From: Daedaleopsis sinensis
Lineage: Eukaryota > Basidiomycota > Agaricomycetes > Polyporales > Polyporaceae
Reading direction: 5' to 3'
NCBI GenBank assembly: GCA_033807695.1
Contig: CM066309.1
Coordinates: 3,680,596 to 3,744,595 of the forward strand
Length of the DNA: 64,000 bases
The notes below the pieces were generated by a model. The model was not told where the DNA came from. It saw nothing but the letters and a program-made list of their open reading frames with translations, and ran no database searches. A program made the position numbers and the translations under genes. The number at the start of each line of letters is the position of its first letter. Position 1 is the first letter of the stretch. This document shows, one piece after another, positions 11,274 through 24,300 of this stretch.

Positions 11274-13897
11274 ATGAATGTCGCTCTGCATTTGAAGCCT
11301 AGGGTTCCCGTCGAGGTCGCGGAGAACATCATAGACCAACTCGCCATCGACCATCACGAACCATCTCTTCAAAACTGCGCTCTTGTTTGTCAAGCCTGGC
11401 TGCCTCGAAGTCGCGTTCAGCTCTTCCACACGGTCCGTATCGTGGACCTGAAGAGACTGAGATCCTTAAGGCGTGTTCTCCTTTCCTCCCCAATACTCTC
11501 GCAACTTGTCCAATCCCTCGATCTTGAGGGTATCCCGGTTCAAGATCCTTGGAGTACGGGGGGAGACAACCACTGGATAACAAGCGATGTCTTCAATTCT
11601 GCACCTCTTGTTCTCCTTCCACTCCTCCCCAATCTGTGCAGCTGGTCGTTTCGCTGCAATACGACCTACGACTACTCTTTGTTTCAGATGAAAGCTATGC
11701 TTCTCGCTGTCCTTCCGCGCCACTCAGCCATCAAAAACCTCAATCTCGTCAATATCCGTGTCGAACGGATGTCAGATCTCGTCAGACTTCTACTCGCCCT
11801 TCCCTCCCTGCGATCGCTGCACGTCAGCAGAAGTACCATTTATGAAGAAGGGATGTACCTGGATCGTCTTCTAGACTGCCTGTCGTGTCAACTCCGGCTC
11901 TCAACCCTGCAGGTCAAGATCGTGTTGTACTGTGTGCTAGATCATCGATCGATGCTGACTCGCCACTTGCTACATCGCAGGTTCGCAGTGTTTACCGATA
12001 CCACAAGCCATCCCGGTATCTTTTTCGTGTATTGGAGAGAGCTGTTGCACCTTATGTCAGCCATCTCACAGTCGACATAGACGGGCTAGTCACAACAGAC
12101 AATCGGTTTGACACGGAACGTGAGTTTCGTCATCGGTGCCTATTGAATCCAAGCTCGAACATAATGGTGTATTTGTAGCACATGAGGCTATCCCTTCAAG
12201 ATCATTTGCTTCCTACTGCAGCCTCGTGAAGTTGACGTTGACGGTCTTGGACGGCTCACCTGGAGACCCTTTCATTGACATACAATATGTGGGGCATATT
12301 GTTGAAGTCATGTTACCCCCCACCGTCTCGACACTCAACATCGACCTAACGCATTTCAGCCCACTCGAACTGTCAAGGTCTCTCAGTGATCCAGAATTAT
12401 CGATTACGAAGTTGTCATGGCAGCGGTTGGATCAAGTCTTGACTTTGGCTAGAGACCTGCACCCCCGCCTTCGCAACATAGGAATCATATTACCGAGCGC
12501 ATCACAGAGACACACCGGTCGGTGGACGTTAGCCATCAAGACTCTTTTACTACCCAGGTCAATAGCACGTGCTATATGTGATATTGTGTCCAATGTCGGC
12601 GAGTCAATACATCTCTAGTATATGACGCTGAATCCTGACAGCAGAGTTTGCACTGGCAGATCATGTCACGTCCCGCTGGACATATCAGCACCGCCTTGTG
12701 GAGGAGTCTCTCGACATGCTCGCCGCTTCTCCTACAGGCACACTAATAGTGAGCTTCAGCCCCGACTCCGACATACACTTCTGGGACGTCGAATTTGAGG
12801 CTCTCAGTTCTGCAATGAGACCTCCGGTGGACACAAACGGTCTGGTCCCTGTATATGCCTCGCAACATGCTCCGTACCTCATTATCACCCCCTTGAAGAA
12901 CCGCCTCATCGTTGTCCATGAGGATACTAGCACTCCTTGTTTAGATATCTTCAACAGCAGCAGGTATATCACTCACGTCTTCTGCGGCATGCCTTCCAAG
13001 GTTATCTCCATCTCTACCGACAGCAGGGTGCGCGCGGTCTCCATGGACAGTATCCGCGAGCATGCTCCGGACAACATCCAGAGCGTCCCAGCTCATGTCC
13101 ATCCCGTGTCTTCTCGACTTCGTGCCGGCTCATTCGCGGTCTCCGCCGACGAGCGATGGCTCGCTGACTGGCACACACCGGGAATGGTGCTCGTGTGGAA
13201 CGTCGTACCCAAGGCCCCAATGCTTCACTCGCAATTCACCTTCCCGCTATTCTCAGCTCACATTTCCGAGAAGCCTGGTCCCGACCCGGAGTTCCTCCTG
13301 ACCGCCACATTCGATCCCGGGGACGAGAGTAGCCACAGGCTGTACATAAGGATGTACTACCACCTGGTCGGCGTGTCGAATCGCGGGGCAATATGGCGGT
13401 GGGACGTCGAGACGCGTGCGCCGGTACACCGTCCGTGGAAGCTCCCGTACGCATCTGAACTCTCCTCCGGCACCTCGTCCATCGCGTTCTCCCGCTCGGG
13501 ACTCCGTCTCGCCTGGATATGTCCGGACCAGGGCTCATCGCGGTCTTCTCGAGGCTCCTCGACAGTCCGTGTCATCGACCTATCCGGATCTCGACGGACA
13601 GGCGGACGTCGTGCTCGGAGTATGCTACTTGAAGGACACGACGGGGCGGTGAACGCGTTTGCGCTCACTCCTTCCGGCGACTACATCGCGACCGCTTCCG
13701 CCGACGGCACAGTGCGTCTGTGGAGGACGGAGGATGGAGATTGTGTCCGAACCTTCACGGAGCACAAGGCGGCGGTGACGCATGTGGTTATCTCGGCCGA
13801 CGGGAGGATCCTCGCATCTGGAGCAGCTGAGAACGGGACGGTGTGCGTGAAGAAGATGGCGGAGGTTCTGTCGAACTCGGAGGAGAGCGAGGCGTAA
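11274..13897 (+). CDS. F-box/WD40 protein, array copy B (811 aa)
   Basis: The proposed exons are 11,274-11,912, 11,981-12,119, 12,179-12,598 and 12,660-13,897, giving 812 codons. The domain order is as in copy A: an F-box at residues about 5-55 (PRVPVEVAENIIDQLA), a leucine-rich middle and a WD40-like C-terminal half ending in AENGTVCVKKMAEV. The third intron begins GCGAGT instead of the GTGAGT found at the same site in copies A, C and D, so it would be a GC-AG intron. This is the only non-GT donor among the array genes. The first intron uses GTCAAG. Apart from a few codons in the linker (about 12,810-13,000) the last exon is very close to copy A. Confidence 0.84.
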
Positions 13898-16800
13898 AGG
13901 ACTAGAGTGGGGCTACTTCAGACAGCGGTGCGGTACTCGTGGTGAGCAGCACTCGCCTGATTCCTCGTAGTTCATCCGCGAGCTGAAATCACCCACATCA
14001 GCAGGTTGATGATGAACATGTTCTGTCGAATCTTTCGAATTCGTATGTATTTGTTTCGCGCCGTCATATGCGCGCAGGGTTTACTGGCTGGCACGCGTTG
14101 AGGCTGGATGTTCGGGCAGACGATGTACGATATCAGATTCGAGTCGGAATATGAGAACAGATCACACATAACAAAAGGATCCTGAAGAACAACTCCTGCA
14201 GGTGACATATATTGTTCATGCCACCGTCCCATGCGGATACCTGCAGTTATCTACACAGTCATGCAGTGCGCTCTTCATTGTTCGAGCCCACCAGCATCGA
14301 CCGTCTGAGGCCTGGCTACGCTGGCGGGATTTCGATTGGGGCGTGCGCCCCGACTCGGACAACGTAGACGCACGTAGTTGCAACGCGAAGCGTCCCGATA
14401 CTTAACCGCGCATGTATATTGAAAGTGGACGACGTGCGGCCGCGCACGGACCACCGAGCTGGGCCAACCGGCGTGTACCTGCTCGGCATGGATAAGTGTA
14501 TAGTGGCGGCCCACTTGGAGCATGTGGGCGTCCGGCGTGGATGCGACGCGAGTGAAGTGGTTCGGGGGGCACTGGGAGAGGGACGAGTCAGAATATGAAC
14601 GCCGTCGCGTTCATTGAGATGGCCAGTTGTAAGCCGCGCAGCGAGCAGCGTGCATTGCACACGGGAACGACTGGTGGTACCGGTTCCAGTCGAGGTCTAC
14701 TGCGGTACTGGACGCGCGGGACCACCCTGGCTGCGGATGGGTGGCCTCGGACAACAGCTTGCTTACTGATGAACGGAGCCACTGGATACTGTGAGGCACC
14801 CTCTGGTGCAAGACTGTCCCGACTTCTGAGCATTGCTCAGCTCGCATAAGGGTGCAGGTGTGTGATGTGCTGGTGCGAACTAGTCCCGAGTGAGGCCATG
14901 TGCCGACGCGGTCCTTGCTGCTCGGATGTCGTTATCGGACCTAGTCGAGGGGCGGGATTGAGTCACGAGTCCCCAAGCAGTTGTGGGTGACAGAACGGTG
15001 AGCAGACACAGGCCGTGTCTCGGAGAGTAAGCGGCAGAATTGATGTAGGAGTTGAGGAAAGGGCCGGATGGTGCGGGGAGCAAGGTCGGCTGGGCGCGAG
15101 GAGGCTAAGCGTTCATGAGAGACGCAAAAGGCGGCGCGGCAGAGATGTTGGAGCAGGCGTAGCGAGCATGTCCGTGCGCGTGTAGGCGATGATAGAGAGG
15201 GAAGGGGCGGTTGTGGGACGTCACCGATCCTCCTCGATTGTGATCGTTGGTACAGACGTGGTAGGTTCAGCCGGCGGCGGGAGTCGCTGTCAGACCAATG
15301 CTGGCGAGAACGGTCCAACGCGGGTGATGGTATGTCCATATGTATGGCTTGAATGATGTAGTAGTCACCTCGATTTTTGGGTGTAAATAGACGCGGATGT
15401 TGCAGCACAAGGAAACGAGTGGCGATCATGATTGCCGTCGAGGTAGAGAGAGGCCGGTAAAGTGATTATTGTGAGCATGAAGTGATCTTCATGGCTAGGG
15501 AGGGCTCGGAGGTGCGGGGTTGTTTCGCCCGCGCGCGGCAAGGAGCAGGCACGGGAAGAGCGGTAGTAGGAGGCGAGGACGAACACAGGGTGTGTTGTAC
15601 TACAGACAGAGAGGGTGCATCAACTTGCAGAAACATTGGGCAGGGCGCATTGCGTCGGACATACCTGTGTGAGGATTGGAAATGCACACGTCTACCTACC
15701 ACTACGGTATACCGTCAGCGGCGTACTAGAGAGACCCGGGAGCAGCGGCATGAGCGCAGAGGGAAGCAGAACTGCAGTTGGCAGCGAGAGTCGGCTTATA
15801 TGTAGCGCGAACTGAGAGGAACTCCAGAGAAAGTCGGCTAGAAGGACGAGAGGCGAGTTGACTGAGAGCAGACCGCGTCGTCGTCGCGGCGAGAGCAGAC
15901 AGGGCGGCGAGAGCAGACAGGACGAGGAGAGTTGCGGCAGCAGCGGCGCGGTCGGGCGCCTGTGATTACGTCACGCGCCTTCGTCAAGTCTCTCTCAGTC
16001 CTGTCCAGGTGTGCTCTCGAGCTACCTTCTCCCATCGACCCTCCTCGCCCTCGTCTCTTCTCCGGACTGGAAGCCCCCCCATTTACACTTGCCATGCACA
16101 CTATCGGGCGCCCGCATCCCACGCCCATGACGGAGCAGCCGGTCTAATAAAAACCGCACCACCACTGGTGCCAGTAGGCAACGAGGGTCAATGACGAGAT
16201 CGACGCGCGGATAGAGCTCGAGTACTTCGCATGGAAGAATTACTGCTCGCCCGGAGCAAATCGGGTACGTGCTCTGCTCTTCGACATCTATACCGTCTCC
16301 TCTTGTCCCGCTGGATGCTCGCTTGAACCCATCCGTCACTTGCGATGCCCGACACTTCTACGAGTCTGTACTACTCTACCTGCTCGTACTTGTCCCTGGG
16401 CTCTTGATCCCGAGACGGACACGAGTAGGGTGCATGGGAGACGCACCAGCTCGGCCCCATACCCTACCTTCGAAACGAACGGGTTCGAGATGTGAGACGG
16501 TCGGCCTGAAAGTCCCCAATGGCTGCAGCATGCTCCAGAGCGCGAACGTGTATCTATGAAAGGTTATGCAAGACAGTGACACGAGTCCGAACGTTTCTGC
16601 CCGCTCCCTCCTCCAGTTCAGTGAGATCCAAAAGCTGGCGTATCGCGGGCCGTTCTTGCCCTAGCCTCTCGCAACCATTCGTAGTCTGTAAAGTGGTCAG
16701 GAGCGGGGCGTCGTAAGGCATCCGCACGGTGTCCTCTTCCGTGTGTTAATAGCCGTACTTTCCGGTATCGTTACCCTCTCGTCTAAGCCACGGCACAGCC

Positions 16801-18628
16801 GAGACGGGGCACACTGGCTTAGTTCACCCGTGCTATCAGAACACTCACTACACGAGACATGGACTCGTCCGTCCGGTCATGCTATGCCGGTAACGCACCA
16901 CGCCTACGCCTTTATCTTTCGATAGTAACCATCTCTGGTTGCATATACTGACTCTCACCTTCTCTAGAACCTGGTGCTCGCTCCGAATTCACGGAAAGCG
17001 TAACACCCGTCGTGTCGCGCCCTCGTCCAGCATTACCTCGATGGGCAAACCGGTGGTGCACACCGCCTCGCTCGCGTCCTTGCCTTTCACCCGACCGATC
17101 GCCTCTCCGGCGGGCACACACAGCAGCACGACTGCAGCCCGGCCGACGAATCATCCGTGCTGTCCTCTCTCCGTTTCAGCAGCTCGCAGGCACTACTCAG
17201 ACGCCGCCTCGCCCCTCTGCAGACGGTCGCAGCGCATCCCAGACGGTTCATCGGCGCCGCATCCGACAGGAATCAGGCTGTGAGGCAATAGCAGTGGGAA
17301 CCCGGCCGGACGAGGTGTGCATAGCGGCGACGGCGGCCGTCCGAGCACTATGTGGTGTCGAATGCGACATAGTACGAGTCGGTGCGGTCCGAATACCATC
17401 GGCTGAGCGGGAACCGGGGCGAGGGGCTGGGAGTGGCAGCCCGGGAGCTGCGCGGGAGCCACGCAGGCGCTGTAGGATGAGGTCGCGCGGGACGTGATCC
17501 GGTGGCGGAAGATGTAGATGGAGTTCGTGCTGTGGTAAGTACTTCTAGACATATTCGGCTCTTGGAGTATGGCTGACACTTTGGAAGATCTTCACAGGCG
17601 AGAGCGGGGCGAGGGGCGAGCATGGCGACTCAGACAGGTCGAAGCTGGGCGCTGCGATGGACCTTATTGCGAGCTGCGCGGAGCACCTGTACGTGTTGTC
17701 AAAGGACGAGGTCGTCCGGGATGTGCTCGGGCAACGCAAGATCTAGATGGGGCTGAGTCGTGCTACGGTAGTGAGTACCATGCCCGTCTCGTCAGATTCT
17801 GAACGGCGGTTGATGCGAACTCTATCACGGTCATCTTAAGACGGCATCGCTCGCGCCGTCTTGTCCGACTACGAGCTGTCGGACGACGACGTGGTGCGCT
17901 CCCACCTCCACACAGTCGGCGTGTAGGAGGCAGGATGTGGACATCATCTCAGCTGACGACGGAGGATCTACGACGTAGGCGGTTCCGGGCCTTGGTACGT
18001 TCTGTGTGTCCCCGGCCGTGCATGGATGCTGATGAGGGGATCTAGGACTCAGCGTGGTATACGCTCTTGGACGACGCGAACACGACATGCGTCCTGCGGC
18101 AAGCTGCTCGCCAAGGGCCGCCGACTCGAGAACTCGTTCCTGCATGAGGTCCGGGAATCGTGCAGTCGAAATCATTCGCGAAGTGAAGCATTGTCCATGC
18201 GTAGGCCGTGCTTTCGCTGCCCATGTTCGATCGAGCAGGAGCTCGCTAGCGGCGTCACCACGATGAATAGGGACAACTCAGTCGGCCACCGATAGCATAC
18301 GGCTCGATCTATGTGTGTACCGCTATTCTCTTCGTCGATGCGAGAATTCTGAGTAGACTCGTAGGTTTCAGCGCGGGAGGATCACCACAGGGTACTGACG
18401 TTCTTTCCAAGGCGCGGCCGTATTTGTCGGTACATCGGCGGACTGAGTAAAGCTCGATATCACGGTGCATGGTGGTGTTGCGGGTTCGGAGTTCGTGTAT
18501 CGATACCGATCTTCGCCGTTTGCTCTATTCTATCAAAAATGCACTATGCTGCGCGTGCCTTGTATCTACTCTTGCCTACGAGCACGAACTGGCCCGGTCG
18601 CGCGCGGCTTCCACGATGGAGCTCCTTC
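13898..18628. other. Array spacer 3, non-coding
   Basis: This is the longest spacer (4.7 kb), more diverged from spacers 1 and 2 but colinear with them. The conserved post-gene segment is at about 13,967-14,230. A short purine-rich tandem (GGCGAGAGCAGACAGG twice) is at about 15,890-15,925, just before the CRE block at 15,864-15,973. The exon-like remnant (DARIELEYFAWKNY, then a GTACGT donor) is at about 16,192-16,263. The GC-rich part at 17,050-17,800 is duplicated in decayed form in spacer 4 at 24,260-24,830. No complete gene was found. Confidence 0.55.
15864..15973. promoter_or_regulatory. Conserved spacer promoter block, CRE with one mismatch (spacer 3)
   Basis: GAGAGCAGAC at 15,864-15,873 and TTACGTCA at 15,966-15,973. 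This is a one-base variant of the CRE palindrome in the same flanking sequence (GTGATTACGTCACGCGCC). It lies 2.7 kb before the next F-box ATG. Confidence 0.4.
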
Positions 18629-18634
18629 TATAAG
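18629..18634 (+). promoter_or_regulatory. TATA box of array copy C
   Basis: TATAAG in the shared context TTCTATAAGCGCTGTG, 73 bp before the ATG at 18,702. Confidence 0.6.
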
Positions 18635-18701
18635 CGCTGTGTTCCTTGGATCGATCGATCATAGCAAGTCGACCTCTTCCGCACGTCTCTCTTGCCAAAC
18701 T

Positions 18702-21303
18702 ATGGACATCACTCTACGTCTAAAGCCTCGGGTCCCCGTCGAGGTCGCGGAGAACGTCATAGACGAGCTCGCCAACTCCAACGATCTCCATGCTCACTCT
18801 TCCCTCCGGAACTGCGCCCTTGTTTGTCAAGCCTGGCTCCCTCGAAGCCGCACCCATCTCTTCCGCACGGTCCTTATCGTGGACCTGAAGAGACTGACAT
18901 CCCTCTACCGTATGCTCGTATCTGACTCCGAGTTGCGACAACTCGTTCAGAGCGTTGATCTCAAGGGAGTTCCTTATCCTGAAGAACTCTACACCCAGCG
19001 GCATGTGACAAGCGACATCTTTCATTCTGCACCTCCTCTTCTCCTCCCACTCCTTCCTAATATCCGGAGCTGGACCTTTCAAGGAATTAAGGATAGCAAA
19101 TCACTCTTTCGACCGCAAAACGTTGTTCTCGCATGCCTTCCGCGCTACTCAGCCATCAACGACCTTAGTCTCGTCAATATTCATTTTCAACGCATGACAG
19201 ATCTCTTCAGACTCCTACTCGCTCTTCCTGCCCTTAGGTCACTGCAGGCTAGGGGGACCTCATTTCTCCAGAAAGGGGTGCATCTGGACCGTCTTACAAA
19301 TCGCCTTTTGTCAAGTCAACTCCGGCTATCAGTCCTGCAGGTAAAGGTAGTGGGTACCTAGCGTTGGATGGACACTGAACCGCTTTCCATTGCAGCTATA
19401 TGATGTTTTCATCGATTACGAGGCACGCTTGTCGCTTCTAGATACACTGGCCAAAGCCGTCGCTCCTCATGTCCATCATCTTACAGTGGATATGGCTGAG
19501 CTCACCAAAATGAGCCAGACACGTGAGTGTGGTTAGTGCCGGATTTATGTGAACTCGAAACTAATAATGGGCACATGTAGTTATTATTCCTGGATCACTC
19601 GCTCCTTACTGCAGCCTCGTGAGAATGACGTTGACGGTCGACCACATTTGGAGCCAGAACAAAGTAGGGTTGATCAGCCATATCATTGAAGTCGAGTTAC
19701 CCCCCACGGTCGTGACATTCGACATTGATCTAACATCGTCAAGCTCGCTTCAACTGTCAAAATATTTCTTACATCCAGCATCGGTCATTACTAGGGTTCA
19801 GTGGGAGAAGTTGGATAAAGTCCTGATTGTCGCTCGGGACCTGCGCCCACGTTTTCGCGACATCGGATTCATATTTCCTCGAGCCGCACACTGGAAGCAC
19901 ATCAAACGCTGGACTTTGGCTATTGAGGCCCATTTGCCCGAGTCAAAGGCACGGTCACTATTCCACGTCGTCTCGACAGGCGTTGGCAGTGAGTCTACAC
20001 ATCTCCCGTATATAATTTTGGAGTCTAATGCCAGTTGGGGTCTACGCTAGCAGAACACGCTACGTACCGCTGGACATATCAGCACGAAGACGAGAATGTA
20101 GTCAGGCTTGTCGCTGATCCTGCAGGGAAGCTGATAGTGAGCCGCAGCTCAGACTGCATATATTCCTGGAACGTTGAATATGAGGGTCTCACTGTGCAAA
20201 GGGTCACAGTGGGTGAAACTACCGCACTCCTCTACACCTCGCATGATCATGGCTCATACTTCGACGTCAGCATGCAAGCCAGTAGCCCCTGGACATCTGG
20301 GGGCATTCAAGTTGTCGATCAAGACATCAACGACTACTCCGGTCCCTTCGTGTCATGGCTGGCTCTCATTAAGCATGAAGGTCAATATGAAATTCAGAGT
20401 CACGTCCTCTGTCGCTCACCTCCTAAGATCATTTTTCTCTCCGTCGACGGCGCTGTGCACGCAATGTTCATATATGACCCTCACTGGGACACAGAGGTCG
20501 GCATGAGTATCCCAGCTCGAGTCCATCGCCCATCATCTAGACTTCGTCCCGGCTCATTCGCGATATCCGCTGACGAGCGATGGCTCGCAGACTGGCACAC
20601 ACCCGGGACGGTGCTCATTTGGGATGTCGTTCCCAAGGCACCGACACTCCATTCTCAATTCGCCTTTCCCTCGTTCTCAGCTCAGACCTCCGCACACAGT
20701 CTATCCCCGGAGTTCCTCTTGGCCGCAACATTCGATCACGAGTCGGAGGATACTGGTCATGGTCTGTGCCACCTTGTCGGCGTGTCGAACCGCGGCGCGG
20801 TATGGCGGTGGGATATCGAGACGGGTGTGCCCGTGCGCCGGCCGTGGAAGCTTCCGCACGCCGCTGAACTCTCTTCCGACACCTCGTCCATCGCGTTCTC
20901 CTGTTCGGGACTACGCCTAGCCTGGATGTGTCCGGACCAAGGCTCACATGTATCTCCTCGAGGCCCTTCGACGGTGCGTGTCGTCGACCTGTCGGGATCT
21001 CGACGAACAGGGGGACGCCGTGCTCGGAGTGTCGTACTGAAGGGACACGACGGAGTGGTCAATGCTTTCGCGCTCGCTCCGTGCGGTGACTATGTCGCGA
21101 CCGCCTCTGCGGACGGCACGGCGCGGCTTTGGAGGACGGAGGATGGAGAGTGTATCCGAATTTTCACGGAGCACGAGGCAGCGGTGATGCATGTGCTTAT
21201 CTCGGCCGACGGGAGCGTCTTCGCATCTGGAGCAGCAAATGGGACGGTGTGCGTGAGGAAGATGGAGGAGATCCTGTCGAAACCGGAGGAGAGCGAGGAG
21301 TAG
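18702..21303 (+). CDS. F-box/WD40 protein, array copy C (808 aa)
   Basis: The proposed exons are 18,702-19,340, 19,396-19,522, 19,581-19,988 and 20,051-21,303, giving 809 codons. The F-box (residues about 5-60, PRVPVEVAENVIDELA, then RNCALVCQAWLPRSRTHLF) and the WD40-like C-terminal half (GHDGVVNAFALAPCGDY, TASADGTARLWR) are intact. Intron 1 has the more usual GTAAAG donor. The linker before the WD40 part (residues about 400-510) differs strongly from copies A and B but resembles copy D. C and D therefore form one subgroup, and 0, A and B another. An SCF substrate-receptor role is inferred from the domains. Confidence 0.84.
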
Positions 21304-24300
21304 AGCGTGTCGTGCGGGCTACCGAAGACGGTGGTATCATATCCGTGGTGAGCATCACTCATTCGATAACTTGTAGTCAATCCACGAGCTGAGCCTGTCA
21401 CGCGAAGATAGGTATCGAGCGCAAGGGAAGCTGATCATGAACATGTTCGATCGAATTCTTCGAGTTCAAAGGGATTGAGTGTGCATTTGTATGCGAGATG
21501 GTTGTGTACTTACTAGCTGGCACGCGTGGAGACAGGGTGATCCAATGGAGTATATATGAATGTCAAATTCGAGCTTGAATTCGAGGAACGAGCTCACCTA
21601 TGTAGCGATACACGGAGGTCGAAGAACAGCTCATTCAACATTGTTCATGCCGCCGCGCAAGTGTCTATTCACAAAGATGTCCGCGGCCATCTGTATGGCG
21701 ACGAAAAGCAGACGACGGGGTGCCTCGTGCGTGCTCTATTCTACCGTTTGACAAGCTGCGGCGGGTACATGGCTGCTGCGTGCGCCCAGGCTCCGCGATG
21801 ACTGCGCGCTCTCACTGAAAGCTCGTGAGCCTTGTGGTGTGGCGAGAGGGCGGCGAGAGGTACTGTGGATCCCGCGTCCGCTGGGACATGGTGACCGTCA
21901 TCTCCTACCGGCGGGGTGGGCTACCTAGCGGGACACAGACAGTTAGACTCGGGCCTTCGCCCCGAATAGGACAGCTTGGACGCACGTACTAGTTGCGACG
22001 CGAGAGTGTCCGTCGTTGAAAGGTCGAGGACACGGACCATCAAGCCAAACGGATCGCGGTGCATCTGCCGCCGCTCGGTTGGCACAAGTCTATGGCGGTG
22101 GCACTACTCTGGAGAAACGCGGACGTTCAGCGTGGGTATACTCCGGTTGAGCGGCCTCGTGCTAGCCTGCAGCGTGTCAATCGGCGTCGCAGAATGAGGA
22201 TCCCGACGGGGGACACGGGGTGTAACGTCTAAGCGCAGACGATTGCAGTCTCGCTCGTTGAGGCGGCCGAGTCACCCCGTGGGCCGTAGAGTGAGCGGAG
22301 CACCGCGCACACACGGACAGCCTCGGGTTAAGGTCGACTTGAGCGTGCCGGCGAGGATTTGGCTGCCAGCTAGCTACGGTACGTCTGGGACGGCCCATGG
22401 AACTCGGACTTTGGGCTGTGTCCCACACGCAACCGGATATTACAACGCGCTCTCGTCCGAGGAGCCTCGGGGTTCAGCTTCACGTCAAGGAAAAGGACGG
22501 CGAGTGGAAGCATAGACGTGCTAAGCCTCTGTGTGTGAGCGATAGCACGGTAGGTAGAAACAGGCCGTTTTTCGACAAGCGGGCGTCGAAGATGATGCGG
22601 AAGATGAGATGCTAGCAGGCACGGCAGAAAGCGTTAAGTACGTACCGGCCGAGAAAGATTGGGTTGCACGAGGCGGGTGTAAACGGTGCGGATGGCGACG
22701 GTAAAAGGACATGACTGAGCTGCGATAGCTGTGTTAGCAGGTACCGACGAAGGAGTACCACTGAGACGCAGCGAAGAGTACGCCCAGAGGAGAGGCGCGA
22801 GGTTGGTTGAACGGCGACACACGGGAAGAGCGGGTAGCAGGGCGGCGGGGAGGTACGGTTGACAGCGAGGGTGTATTAGAGTACTGAACGTGCGAGACTC
22901 GGACGTGGAGAGAGCAAAGAGAACGAGTTTCGCGCGCTGGACATGCCTGTACGCAAATTAGATATGCCCGTCACCGTCGACAGAGTCGGTGAGCAGCGAG
23001 AAGTTGAAGCGAGGGAGATGCCTGCAGACGCGAACCTGGAAGGTCTCAGGCGCAGAAGAGTCAGCTAGCTAAGTGAGAAATCATAGCAGCAGGAATCATC
23101 GACGAGGAGGCCTGAGCAGGTTCGCGAGAGCAGATGGCGAAAACTTCGGTCGTGGCGGAGAGAGCAGGGTGCAGCTGGGTGCAGCCGCGGCGCTCGCTCA
23201 CGGCCCGGTCAGGCGCCAGGCGTGACGTCACGCGCGGCGTGACGCGCCTCATTCCAGTTCACCGTCGTCTTCAACCCTTCGCACCTCCAACGCTGCCAGT
23301 GCTGCATCACCGCATCACCCTTCCGAATCCAGCGCGCGTTGGCTATTCACCTGCTATGAACGCCGTTGGTTACTCGATAGGTCCAACCCGCATCGCACGC
23401 CCGCAGGCCAGTACAGGCGGTCCGCACCCAAGTTGAAGCATCCTCTCAGCGACTCCGACGGTGCGAGGAGGAGGAGAGGACGGTCGACGGCTGCGAGCGC
23501 ATAGATCTCAAGCGCACCGCGTGGAAGAGGCAGAACCGCGTCTCGACGCTTCTGCTCCTCAGACAGGGTGACTCTGGTACGTCACATGTCCTCTGCTCAA
23601 CGTCGAACCCGCCCTCTCCTCCCTTCTTCCCTCGAATGCGCGGGCCAGGTGGTATAACTTATAATACCCGACTCTCGATGCTGTTGTATCCACTCGCTTA
23701 CCCCCACATGTCTCTGGGTCCTTGATCCGGAGGCGGACGCGAGCAGGGGACGCAACCGTACATTCCTGCCTTCACGACCAATAGACCCTGGATGGCAACG
23801 TCAGCACGGGTATTCCTCCCTCAACAATGACTCTTGCAGCAGCATGTGTCATTGTGTCCGGTGGTACAAGTCTGGTAGTGCATCGTGACGCATGGATAGT
23901 ACGCCCAAGGGCGTCCAAGACGTCCATTCGGTGGAGTTGGAGGTCGCATCTTGCATTGCATCGTCGGGGCATGTTCTTGTCCACTCTCATTAGAGCAGAC
24001 ATGATCGTGTTCCGTCTTGCAGATTGCTGTCCTACAATCTATGTTGGGACAAAGCGCGGTGATTTCCTCATCGATCAGGCGTACCTGCTATCTGTTGCTC
24101 GTATCATCAGAAGTAGTGTTCAACGCGAAAATTTGATTTCTTATCGCCCTTCACCCCGAAAGCATGATAGGCGACACACAATCGTGGCCCGCCGTCATGC
24201 AACTCAGCCTCAAACAACACGATCCTCGACTTCCTCTTCACCGAGATGGATGAGACGGCAATGCACACACCTCGCCCATCCGATCACATCTCCGATCGAC

